A DNA stretch of 64,000 nt from Dryas octopetala (Eukaryota > Streptophyta > Magnoliopsida > Rosales > Rosaceae): contig OY992838.1 in NCBI GenBank assembly GCA_963921425.1, forward strand, positions 11,470,001-11,534,000, given 5' to 3'. The translations under genes and the position numbers were made by a program. Every line of letters starts with the position of its first letter. Position 1 is the stretch's first letter. Positions 41,001 through 53,200 of this stretch are shown one piece after another. A model generated the notes under the pieces. It did not search any database, had not been told where the DNA came from, and was given only the letters and a program-made list of their open reading frames with translations.

Positions 41001-44000
41001 CAGAAGTTGTACTGTATGTGTTAAAAATTCAATCTGTGGTTATGGTTGCCATGTTGCGTAGTAAACCAATGCAGAGCTAGTACTAGCAGCCTTATATTTG
41101 GATCTTCTTAATTATTATTATTATTTTTTAAATCTTGTGTGTGGACATGTGGTCAGTGTTTCTATGTAAAAGCTTTGGGACTACCACCCTTTCCCCAGTC
41201 CAATGTTCAAACCTAACAAAAAAATTAGAATGAACACTAAAAGGTCAAATCACATTACATTTTCCAAGCACCTGAATCCGAAGTTCCTCTTTCAGGCTTT
41301 AAAAAAAAAATTTAGAAGTTCCTTGAGTTCATAATATTATCCGCATACAACTAGTTTTGATTATATGCAAAGTAGTTTTAGGGTGAAATTAATTATTGGA
41401 ATAAGATTGGATCTGTGTGGTTTATGCTATGTACTTATAGTTCTACAAGAAAAAAAAGCATACCTAGTTGCTAGAAGAGGTGCTAGGCTCATTGAGGCGC
41501 AACTGAAGGGCTTTGTAGTGCACTAGTTAAGGAGAATGAAACTTAGCTACAACATTGGGTTTGATAAGGAGTCTCAAGGTGTGATGGAGGGTCAGCTTTT
41601 TTGTATTTGTCTTGTTCTTGTATGAGTTCTATTGTATTTTCACTTTTATTTTTGGGATTGAGTCACAAGTCCATGCTCATGCTCTCCCTGGCCTTGGGAA
41701 TTCAATAATTTTATTTTATTTTTTTCTAGGTTTTACTTTTTACACAGCCATTTTAGATATGCAAATTAAACAGGTAACACGCTCTGCCCTGGACCATGCT
41801 TTGCACCTGGGCTGTCAAATTTTGTGTGCCACTCAAATGTGCCTTTTACTTGTGAAATATATATATATATATTTTTTTCGCAAGAATTTTTACCAATGAG
41901 TCCAATGTATTTTCCAACTTTTGTTTTAGGACTATTATTCAAAGCATCATTTTTTTTACAAGGCTTAATTACTATTTTACTACCTGAACTATAAACGAAA
42001 TCTCACTTCACCACTTGAATTGTTTTTTGGTCTCACTTAACCACCCGAAACTTTATCCTGCATCTCACCTTACCTCAATCTTTTAAGTCCGTCAATGAAT
42101 TTGTTAGTTTTGTCACTTATGTTGCATTGATGGACCTGTTTTTGGCTTATGTAAGATGCCATGTGGACAGAAAGTCAATTAAAAATTATTTTTAAAATAT
42201 GATATATTAAAAAATACAATTAGGAAAAAAACTGAATTTTTTTTTAAAAAAAAATACAAACTCCAAACACCACCCGCAACAAACCCACCCACCGCCCTTC
42301 CCTCCCTCCCTCCTCCCCTCTGTCTCTATCATCCCCTCTCTTTCCTCCTGCCTCGTTGCCTAGATTCGAGTGAATTTATCATAATCTCTAATGACTGATA
42401 TAAAGGATTACAAAGGATCGGAGATTATTCGAAGACGCCGTCTTCAATTTTCCTTCCTTCCGTCAATGTTCATAATCGATATCATATCCCAAACTCCTAA
42501 AAATATGCGAAATATCTGTGACCCATTGCTTTTTTCCCTGATTTTATATGCCTTTCTTTGGCTATATATTCATTCACCCATGCCTTACAATTTGTTCTGC
42601 TATAGCTTCCTATACCCTTTGACTCTGTTTGTTTTGGGTTCGTGGGTTTCTTTGTTTGGGCTTTGAGAGCTTATTTGAGATTAATGGTAGATGCTGCTGC
42701 TTCTTCTTCTTCTTCATCAATATCAATGTAAAAGTGGATGAGTTCTTGAGCCAAAGTGGATGAGTCCTTTCCAGTCCAGATCCACGTCTCCATTTTCTAT
42801 GGCTTCCCACTCCAGATCTAGATGGGAGCTATTTGCCTCCTTATTTTTTCTTTCTAATTTTTTAATTTTTTTTTTAATTTTTTCATCATTTATGAGCAGC
42901 TGGAATGTAAGAAGGAAAGAGAAGGGATGAGAGGGAAAGGGAGGGGAGGAGGGGGGAGTGGATGGTGGTGGGTAGGTGTTGCTGCGGGTGGGGTTTCGGG
43001 TTTGTTTTGTTTTGTTTTTTTCTACTTGTATTTTTTAAATAATTTTTATTGATTTTTGGCCATGTGGCATCTTATATAAGCAAAAAATCGGCTCTTCATT
43101 GCCACAGAGGCGCCACCTAGACAAAACTAACAGATTCATTAATGGACTAAACAAATTGAGGTAAGGTGAGACGCGGGAAAAAGTTTTGGGTGGTCAAGTG
43201 AGAAAAAAAAAAAAATTCTAGTGTTTGGGTGGTAAAATAGTAACTAAGCCTTTATACAATTCCTAGAATACATTCTAATTTTGTCTTTGCCTTCCTCCCT
43301 CTGTTTTTTTTTTTTCTGGCTGTCATGCTAATTGATTGTTTTTCATACCCAATGTAGGCTTTGTGTTGCTTACTTGGATGCTACATGGAACCTTATTCGA
43401 TTAATTTGGCACTCTACCTTTAATGTGAGTGACAAGGCCTTGTAATACTATAATCTTCTCGCATTTCCTTGTTACCTTCACTCTTTTAGTAGTTATGCAT
43501 TGATCATTGTTATTATTCAGATTCTGTTCATGTATGTTTTATTTTCATGCGTTTTGTTTTCGAATTACAGTTCTTGTAACATGTGAATTTCAGGAAGAAC
43601 AAAGAAGGCTCTCTTTGTATGCAGCTATGTTCCTCCCACTTAGGAAGACCGTGTACAAAGATAACAAAGGAAAAAAAGTATGGTTTGTTTTCCCTTGGTA
43701 TGGTTATGTTATGTGTTTGTCGCTCCTTGATATAAGTATCCCTGTGTTGTGTATGAGGGTGTGACCATGTAAATTTCTTTAGTTCAAGACCCATACCAAA
43801 GTAAATTTCTTTAGATTACATCTTTAAATTTCTTTTAGCAACTTTTAGTAAATTTCTTTATAAGAAGAATCCAGATTTGTGATATATCAATTCAGAATCT
43901 TCACGGGAAATATATGTATGAAAGTAAGCATGATTCGTTTTTTTATTAACTTTATTTAATGAGAATGAGAGAAGCGGGTAAGAGTAAATTATTCCATGAT

Positions 44001-45541
44001 TTAGTGTACAAGGGCCCATTTTTGCAACATGTAGATCCTATGATATAGTCGGTTGACATCACTTGATTACCAAGCTTGTACTTCAATTCTAAACTTACGT
44101 TCTTGCATTACAGATTCCTGTCACGAGGGCCCATTTTTGGAACATATAGATCCTATTTATTATGCAGTCAGTTGACATCACTTGATTTCCAAGCTTGTAC
44201 TTCATTTCTAAACTTCTGTTTTTCCATTACAGATTCCTGTTGTGAACTACATTTTCCGGGACTCCCTTAAGCGAAAAGCCAGTGATGCTGAAACAGTCAG
44301 TTTGCGTTCATTTCTCTCCCCCTCTTTTACATATATTCTCTGGACATACTAAGCTGGTAGTTAGATTGAGACTCACTGAATCTTCGGTTATCATAGATGT
44401 GGTCACTGATTTTCTTGGTTACAGGTTATAAACGTACACTATGCGTTGGAGAAGTTTTTGTCGTTCATTCCATATTTTGCATCAAATGAGGACGAACAAC
44501 TCCCTGAAGTTGATTGGGGAAGAGAATTTGTTGATGTACCTCTTACTTCAAAACCCCGAGTATCAATAGGTATGAAGTTCCTGTGCCCTTATCTTTTTTT
44601 GTAGCAAAATAATCTGCAGAGTAAAGGTTATTTTGGAATCTGAATTATGCAAGCCGCAAGGTGTCATTGCTTTTACTAGATAGGTCTATTAGCAGCATCA
44701 TATACACAGTTAGTACATTCATCATAGTCAGAAGCTCAGCTTTGCATCAAAGGTCACAATTGATGTCATCATTGTAATCAATATTATCATCTAATATTTC
44801 AGTAAGAAATGGAGGTAGATTTTTGTGTGTCCAATCTTTATTTATATGAAATTCAAGTTTGCGTATTTTTATTGATGCTGAATCAATCCAGGGCTGGACC
44901 ACCTCATATATTTCCTTTAAATGTGCATTCTTAATTGGAGTATAGATTAACAGCCTTCTCTTCATACACCTAAAAATGCAATTTACTTAATTCTTTTGAG
45001 TCATAGAGTTTCTTAGTGCTCATTTTGCATTTCCAACCATCCAGGATTTCTTCTACGAGAAATCAAAGATTTTTGGCGAGTTGCCTTGCTGATGTCTACA
45101 TTGTTATATCCCACCAACGTTGATTGTACTGAAGATCTTCTAGGCAAGAACTTCGAACTGGAAAAGCGAAAAGATTTATTTGAAGCAGCTGAAGCTGCCA
45201 TAATTGAACTAGGTATCTGCTCTCTTTAAACAACATATTTTTGCTGATATACATATAACATATGTGATATTTGTTAGTTCCTTTTGAAAGTGTTCTCTCT
45301 ATTTTTGTCCATATATAGAATAACTCTACTCATTCTATATTACTGTAAAAATAAGTCTGCAATGAATGGAAAAAATTTAATTGCATCTAAGGTGGCTTGA
45401 CATAAATGCGGTTCAAATTAAATTTAGAATAAGGTATTATCAAAATGGTGGTAAATGATGTATATCAAAGAACTTGAAAGCAAATGGAAAGGAGATGGTA
45501 GATTCAGAGTTTGGGATTGTTTGTGAGATGGTAGATGTTTA

Positions 45542-45603
<62 letters not shown>

Positions 45604-45996
45604 TATTTAATGCTTTACTAGTTTATATACTCCAGGTTAGATTGCCTTGCTAAGATTTGTTTAAGCCTTGGGAAACAACTTATTTGTCCTTTCCGATTTT
45701 TGTTTTGGTGGATCAGGTCTTGATAAAGTCTGGGATGTAAAGCCATTAATCAACGGAAAGGATATCATGAACGTTTTGCAGCTTAAGTCTGGAGGACCAC
45801 TTGTCAGAGAATGGGTAAGCTATTTATTCAATTCCAGCACCAAAAAGATTGTTATGAAACCTAAAATGCTAATGTGTTCTTTACTTGGCAGCAACAAAAA
45901 ATACTTGCATGGCAGCTTGCTCGCCCCTCGGGATCTGCAGAAGAATGCCTCGAGTGGATGAGGGAAACACATTCTAAACGTTTAAAGATGGAGTAG
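38040..45996 (+). CDS. CCA-adding tRNA nucleotidyltransferase
   Basis: Fifteen exons in consistent phase: 38040-38354, 38461-38591, 38676-38793, 38959-39014, 39198-39247, 39373-39471, 40333-40442, 40550-40677, 43358-43424, 43594-43677, 44233-44295, 44425-44569, 45045-45212, 45717-45814, 45892-45996; 578 aa, stop TAG. The enzyme adds or repairs the 3' CCA of tRNAs. Class II motifs are all present: LRVAGGWVRDK (residues 95-105), the metal-binding DxD in CYDIDIALD (D113, D115), RRDLTINSLFYN (from 200), and MDDPLRVLRAIRFGARFGF (from 244). Residues 1-53 (MRVALILKTP..., Arg/Ser rich) look like an organelle transit peptide. A second ATG at 38199 (residue 54) would give a version starting MATSSPPP without it, consistent with the dual targeting known for plant CCA enzymes. 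Intron 8 (40678-43357) is 2.7 kb and carries an inverted-repeat transposon. Confidence 0.95.
39284..39314. repeat. (ATT)n microsatellite in CCA gene intron 5
   Basis: About ten ATT units directly after the exon 5 donor region. Confidence 0.9.
41962..43250. mobile_element. 1.3 kb Mutator-like inverted-repeat element in CCA intron 8
   Basis: Ends GGCTTAATTACTATTTTACT and AGTAACTAAGCC are inverted, and the arms continue for more than 200 bp (CATCTCACCTTACCTCAAT with ATTGAGGTAAGGTGAGACG; TTAGTTTTGTC with GACAAAACTAAC; CATGTGG and CTCC-rich versus GGAGG-rich arms). Flanks TTTTTACAA (41953-41961) and TTTATACAA (43251-43259) form a 9-bp duplication with one mismatch. The unpaired centre (about 42370-42860) has a 91-aa open frame without a recognised domain and could be captured sequence. 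Confidence 0.85.
44012..44243. repeat. About 115-bp tandem duplication including the CCA exon 11 acceptor
   Basis: Both units start at GGGCCCATTTTTG (44012 and 44127), share GTTGACATCACTTGATT, CCAAGCTTGTACTTCA, and end with CATTACAGATTCCTGT. Only the second acceptor leads into exon 11 (44233, ATTCCTGTTGTG). The first leads into ATTCCTGTCACG and reaches a stop codon within 12 codons. Confidence 0.9.
45544..45599. repeat. (CT)n microsatellite in CCA gene intron 13
   Basis: About 28 uninterrupted CT units between exons 13 and 14. Confidence 0.95.
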
Positions 45997-45999
45997 TGC

Positions 46000-46970
46000 T
46001 CACGCAATTGCTCTTGATCTACTTTTTGTAAAGATTCTAACCTATCAGATTAGAGTACATATTTTTCCTGTTAAGAGAACTGTAGCCTTCTAGCTCTTCT
46101 GGAGTCGCTGATGGTTTGATTGCTTAGATTGAATATCTGTTAGAATGCGTTCGGCAGAGACAATTTTTTGACAACAAAAAGAGTAAAAACGCATTTGGTA
46201 TCATAAATCCAATAATTTGTGTAAAAGGGCATCTGATTCTAGCAAAATATGTACAAAAAAAGAAAAAGAAAAAAGACTTACTCAAATGCAAGCTTCAACA
46301 TTTCTCCGAAATAACACCTATCCATTATTGAACATATTGCCTATGAAGTTTATTTATTTTCATCTTTTTTCAACAAAAAAGCGCCGATGACATTAAAGTA
46401 TTAAACAAAAATCCACAAAAAAAGAATGGACTTTTATGCAATAACATTGAAAGCATGTCCGTTGTTTCAAAAACGTTTAGAAAAAACAAGAATCTTGTAA
46501 TCTGTTAGATGTCAAATTTATCCAATAACATTAGAAGATCTGAAGAAGTTACTAGAACAAAGCGAAGCAAGATTAACTTCTTGGATGCCCTTCACATTAA
46601 AGGAGAAGTTAGCATAGTTGGTGATGCTGTGGTAACCTTGTCTATGCTTTTGTAGTTGTACATTGTGAGGAACAATGTATAATATCATTGAATTGAATTT
46701 GTTAGTGCTGAATTTAATATTTATTGACTCATTGTATTAAATCTAATTGTTAATTTTGACCGCATCGGTCCTGTAATCCTGTTTGTATTGAAGGAGTGAA
46801 TAAACAATAATAAACGACATCGGTCCTGTAATCCTGTTAATTGTTAATATTTACTGATGTTTCTGGCAAAAAAAAAAAAAAAAAAATTGCTCAAGTTAGC
46901 ATTGAAGGAGTGAAGAAGCTGAATTGTATTGTATTTGCAGGAAAGGAGGGAGGCAAAAGGCAAAATAGAA
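46000..46970. other. Intergenic region between the CCA and PDIL5-2 genes
   Basis: Head-to-tail spacer of under 1 kb. It should contain the CCA gene 3' UTR and the promoter and 5' UTR of the next gene. An A18 run lies at 46869-46886. TCGGTCCTGTAATCCTGTT is repeated at about 46765 and 46822, a small local duplication. No ORF is supported. Confidence 0.6.
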
Positions 46971-46973
46971 AGA

Positions 46974-47203
46974 ATGAAAGAGGGAAATATGATCCGCATG
47001 CGCGTAACGCTGTGTTGGGTGCTTCTACTATCAGCAGTAGCAGTATCGTCGTCGTCGTCGTCTCCTTGGGCGGTGGATGGGACGGTGTTGGAGCTCGACG
47101 ATTCCAACTTCGATTCGGCCATCTCGGCCTTCGACTTGGTCCTGGTTGACTTCTACGCCCCATGGTGCGGCCACTGCAAGCGTCTCTCTCCTCAGGTGAG
47201 ATC

Positions 47204-47244
<41 letters not shown>

Positions 47245-50200
47245 TGCTTTCTCCTTTGATAGAATTATTTTCAGTAATCATTTAATTTAAGATCGATCGC
47301 ATCCATATAATTTTGATAATATAAGAGCTCATGAAGATTACCCACAAGCTCGTTTTGTTGCATTTCACTTGTAGTTGGATGCGGCTGCCCCTTTGCTTGC
47401 TGCCTTGAAACACCCAATAGTGATAGCAAAAGTTGATGCTGACAAGTATACCTCTCTAGCTCACAAACATGAAATTGAGTAAGCTCTCATAGCCCTCTTT
47501 GCAAATCCCATTTTCCTTAAATACCACTATTATTACAACATATTAATCACAATATTTAAACTGCAGACTTTTACTAGTTAATTTCTTTGTTTTTTTTTTT
47601 TTTAAATTTTGTTTTTAATTTTTCTTGTTGATATAGTGCATTTCCTACCCTCAAGCTCTTTATGCATGGTGTCCCCGAAGAATACAATGGACCCAGGAAA
47701 GCGGATTTGCTTGTTCGTTATCTGAAGAAATTTGCGGCTCCTGATGTTTCCATACTTGATTCAGACTCTGCTATTAGTGAATTTGTCGAAGCAGCCGGCA
47801 CTTACTTTCCTATATATATTGGTTTTGGCTTGAATGAGTCAATCATATCGAAGTTAGCATTGAAGTACAAAAAAAAGGCCTGGTTCTCTCTTGCAAAGGA
47901 TTTCTCTGAGGATGTAATGGTATTGTATGATTTCGACAAGGTTCCTGCTTTGGTATCGCTTCATCCAACTTACAATGAACAGAGCATCTTTTACGGCCCC
48001 TTTGAAGGTTAGTTAGTTTGTTTTGGTTTATCAGTCCTAATTCACTGCTAAAAACATAAAAGTATGTATTTAGTAGATTTTGTTAAATGTCACCTTTCTG
48101 ATCATGACATATCATGGTACATTTTGATGGGTTGACATTGAACATCTCATATCCTTGATAGGACCCATCTTTTTCTTAAGGAAGAATAGATTTAAACTTA
48201 AAGTCATTGATCTCGTTGAGTAGGCATTTATGAGGGTGGTTTTCATGACATCTTGTTAGCATCCTATGCTTGCAGAGCCATTTTCATGTTTAAGATGTGA
48301 ACAAAAGGCCATTGCTTGTGAAGTCCTTTTCAAATAAAAATAATGGGCACACCTCTTTAAGAGAAAGCTGCTTCTTTTAGAATCACAGAGGTAATGTGAG
48401 TATAATAGAACACCCAACCCCGCCCCACCCCCCCCCCCCGCCCCCTGTTTTTTTTTTTTTTCTCTTTTCTCAGATATTCTAGTGGAAACGTTGCATTGGG
48501 TGATGGTTTGTTTGTGGGTGTAGAGGAGGTTGCCTAGGCTCATTGGAAGGAGCTGGAGAGGCATTGACAGATTCAGTACTTTGAAGTAAGGGAGGAGCAG
48601 GAAAGGATAAAGGAGGGTTGGAAGTCAAGTGTGGAGTAGACTAAGGGACTGTCCAGAGGGTAAAGCAGGGCTAGAAGTAAAGAGAGGAGTAGACTGAGAC
48701 AATGGACTAAGATTGCAAGCAGGTAGTGCAGGAGCTCATGAAGAGTGAGTTGACAAGGGTACAGGGTAACAATTAAAGGAGGGCTGAAAGAGACTGAAGG
48801 GATGTGGGATGTTTTGTCAGAAAAGCATGGCTGAGAATGAAAGGAAAGACATGTTCTTGAAAGTAAACATGACAAGAGATGTATTTTACATGGTAAGAGG
48901 TCTAAACAATGATAGCCTTTGTGATTAGACTATAACCCAAGAATACACAGGCTTTACTCCTAGGAGCGAGTAGGGTCATAGGGTTTAAACCATGGGAAGC
49001 TTGCACAGCCAAAGCTCTGAAGAATTGTGTATTCTGGAACATACCCAAATAGCTTCTGCGAAGATAAAATAAAGCCATGTGAAGGTGAGGGAAGTCTATT
49101 TATGATATAGACTAAAGGTGAGAAAGGCTTCTACCCAGTAGACAAAAGGAACTGAAGATTAAGAGAGAAGAGTTCGAGCCATACACACTATGTGACGATG
49201 TTTTCTCTCTACTACTCCATTCTGTTGAGGAGTATGAGGACAGCTAGACTGCTAAGAAATACCATGCAGACTAAAAAATTATTTAAATTTATAGTTGATG
49301 AAATCACCAGCCTATCTGTACATAGGAATTTTATTTTGGGACCAAGAAGATTCTTAATTCGTGCCTTGAAGGTTTGAAAAATATTCAGAGCAGTAGACAT
49401 TTGCTTTAGTAGAAAAAGCCAACAGCAATTTACCAACCATCTATAGTGCTCAAGTAGTATTTGTATCAAGAAACTGATACAATTGGTGCAGGTCCCCATA
49501 TGTCAGCATGAAGCAATTAAAGGGGTCCTGTTGTTTTACATGTAGAGGAGGAGAAAGGAAACCTATGGCAATTGCCAACTATACAGTGAGAACATGAAGT
49601 GAAAGAAGAATCATCCTTTACAGGAATTCAAACGTAGAGCTTTATAACAACAAACGCATGTCCCAGCTTCTGATGTCAAAGTGAGAATCCAACTGAAGTT
49701 GTAGTAGACAGCAAAGCCACTGGATCCTTGGCTTGGTAGGAACCATAGTGTCTGCCACTATCTCCTTAAATAGTTAGAATCCATTAATCATGGGCCTTGG
49801 GAAAGGCATCTTCCCCGAGACAATATCCTTTACAAAACAACCGTAGAAGTAAAGGTTAGTGAGCACTTGTTGGCAGTGTTTATGAACCAAGAGTATATTA
49901 TAAGCTAAATTAGGCACATGAAGAGCGTTGTCTAAATGAAATGTAGCAAATGGTGTGTTGAGAGTAGAGTGACCAACGTGTTGAATAGGCAGACCTTGAC
50001 CATTGCCTACAGGGATCTTCTCAGGTCCTGAGTACTCAAGGGGTGTTTTGAGCTGTAATAAATTTGAAGACGTGTGATTGCCCCTGAGTCAGCAAACCAT
50101 GTAGTTGGTGGTTTATAGGAGGTTTGTGAAGATGATGGATAGGAGGTATAATTGGTAGATGGATTAGATTAGGTTGGAGTAGTTGAATTGGTATTAGAAT

Positions 50201-53200
50201 ATGGAATAGATAGTGGATTAAGTGGCAGAGGCATACAGTGTCAATTTGGGAGGTGTACGATCTTGAAAGGCATGATTCATTATGTTGTGACAATTGAGGG
50301 CTATATGACCAGTCTTGTTACAGATTTGGCAAATAGGCTTCCCATTGGGCTGGCTCCATTAATGAGGTGCAGTGAGGGATCAATTTGTGGAGTTACACGA
50401 CCTCTATTATGCCCCCTGAAGTTATTATTGCTACCTCTGGAAGAGTTCTGTGGAGTTGAAGAAGCTGCTGCAAAGAAAGTATGAGAAACTTCTCGTGAAG
50501 CCACATATTGATGCTTTCCGTCCATTATAATTTCTTCTCTTAGCAAGAGACCATGTAGTTCATCAGTAGACATTGGTAGAATATTCATCCCTAAACGTAA
50601 AGAGGTAGTACAAGCATTATAATCTTCAGGTAAACCATGAAGAATAAGAGCAACTAGATCACACTCCTCAATAGGAGCATTATTGCTTTATCTGAAGCTA
50701 GGCTGCCAGCATATTGTTTGATCGTTTGGAAATATGTTGTCATTGACATTGTTCCTTTCTTGACTGATTGACGGCAAGCCTTTAATTGAAAGGTATGGGA
50801 ATGGGAAATACCTGCAAACCGCTTTTCAAGATTGAGCCACAGGGCTCTGCAAATGTGAACTCCTATGGAGCAAGAACTGACTCCATCTGACAAGGTTGAT
50901 TTCAGCCAAATAAGGAGTTGTTGTTCCCGATGTTGATTTCATGGGAAGCATGCACAGCCAAAGCTCTGAAGAATTGTGTAGTCTGGAACATACCCAAATA
51001 GCTTCTGCGAAGATGGAATAAAGCCATGTGATCCCGATGTCCAAGTGGGATTTATCTGATCTGTGATTTTGCCATCACCATCTGTGAGGAATTGAGAAGG
51101 GCAAGGTTCTGTGCCATCTTTGATTTCCGTAAGTCTGTAATTACGAAGAACATGCAGAAAGAGAGATCTCCAGAGAAGATAGTTATTTTCAGTTGGAGTA
51201 GTTTTTGATGATGTGAAGGGAGAGGAGGTGAACCATTTATGAGAGAGGGTTTAGCTTTGGGCATTTTTATGGGGTTCAGTATCTTCAGAATTTAGGGATA
51301 GTTTTCTTACAAATTTTTATATTCCTTCAGATTGGAAACCTGCTGTGTCTTAGAGTATTGCTTCTTTTTACCATTGTAATTAATGTGATTGTTGTTATTG
51401 CTTTATCTGAGATCTTGTAGAATTGTAAGATGGACATCTTGTCCACTGTTTGTAGTCTTTCATTTTCATTAATTAAAGTTTGTTTCTTATATATCAAAAA
51501 ATTGAATGAACTCCGAATTCCTTCTGTTTTGCATAAAGCACCATTTCGACAGCTTTTAGAATCCCTTCTTTATTTTCTTATATCATGAATAGATTTTTCT
51601 TATATCTGTGTGCTTTATTTTTTTGTTTTGAATATGCAGAGGATTTTTTGGAGGATTTTATAAGGCAATGCTTGTTCCCTTTGGCAATGCCCATAAACTA
51701 TGAGACGTTAAAATTATTGAACGATGATAAGAGGAAAATTGTGTTGACAATTGTGGAGGATGAGGATGAAGAGAAGTCAAAGAAACTGATTAAGATTTTG
51801 AAATCTGCTGCATCCGCAAATCGGGACTTCGTATTTGGTTATGTTGGGATCAAACAGTGGGAAGACTTTGCTGATACATTTGGAGCTAACAAGAAGACAA
51901 AACTACCAAAAATGGTTGTTTGGGATAGAATGGAGGAGTACTTTACAGTAAGTGATAGTTATTTGAAAGATATTTTCTTTGAAATTCATGCTAAATTTAG
52001 CATTGAAATGGTATATAGTTGCTGGTTATCTTGTGAATATATTTTTTCATAGCTTTGAGTGAAAGGATATGGGTGCATTAAGAAACAATAATATGGGTGC
52101 ATTATGAAACTATTTAACTAGTACTAGTTGTGTTGGGAAAGAAAGCGTCTAATAAAAGGCTGATAGTGCATGTAGCAATCCCTAGATCAATTATTTCCCA
52201 CGTGTGAATAAAATGGGGAAACAGTAAAATAATTAACCAAGCGACCACAAAATTGCACCAAGATTTACATGGTATTCCCTTCAATGTGAATGGGAAAAAG
52301 CATGGGGCCAACCCCGAAAAATACTCCACTATAAAAATGGGACTACAAGCAACTCTGCAGGGAAAAATAGAGATAACAACGTCAAGGGTATACCATTTAG
52401 GGATAACACATAGTGGCTGCATATTGTCTCTTCCAAACTTGCCTGTGTAGACCACCAAACCCTCTCTTTTATGCACAAGATATTGTGTCTGACTGTAAGT
52501 GAGGCTCTCTCTCTCTAAGTGCCTTGCACTTGATTGTTGAATCACTGGTTGATAAGATATAAGATAGGATGGGGGTATTATAGGATTAGAGGAAAGGAGA
52601 AAAACATTGCACCCAAGGCTTTACTGATGCATTTCTACTTTTCTAGGTGCATCCAGTAATGTTGTTTCATCCCTCACAAAACCACATGTTCATAGAAAAT
52701 ATTAAAGGTCATCTTCCATACATGATTGAATCCCTCTCTTCATTGAATTTATTGCACCATCCTCCACTTATGGAGGGAATCTCAAGAAATCTCCCCCTCT
52801 TGACTTCAGGAGGGCTCTGCCAAGCCCACTGCATTTCTACACCTCTTATGCTTATCTTTTGGGTAGGTACCTTGTCACCATATCTGAGTAGTTGTCATCA
52901 GTATGAATTTTCTCATGCTGTAGTTGCTTGGTTTCCATCACATCATGTATCTAGTAATATTTCAATCAACGTGCTTCAATTTTGTGTGAAAACCTTGATT
53001 CTTGCTCAAATGGGTTACTCAGACTTTCACTGTCACAAAATGTACTTCTTTTCTCCTTGTCCTAGTTCCTTAAAAAGTCTCTTCATCCATAACATCTCCT
53101 TAAAAGCTTTAGTTGTTGCAATGAATTTGTCTTTTTAGTTGACAAAGTAACACATTTTTGTAGTTTCTATTACCATGAGACACCTCCCCTTGGAAATGAG

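Noticed and set aside
52114-52545. 143-aa minus-strand ORF
   Set aside because: No domain; probably part of the LTR-like sequence that follows the copia RNase H fragment.
52647-53138. 163-aa plus-strand ORF in PDIL5-2 intron 4
   Set aside because: The opposite strand reads as the RNase H end of a copia element, so this is its antisense shadow.
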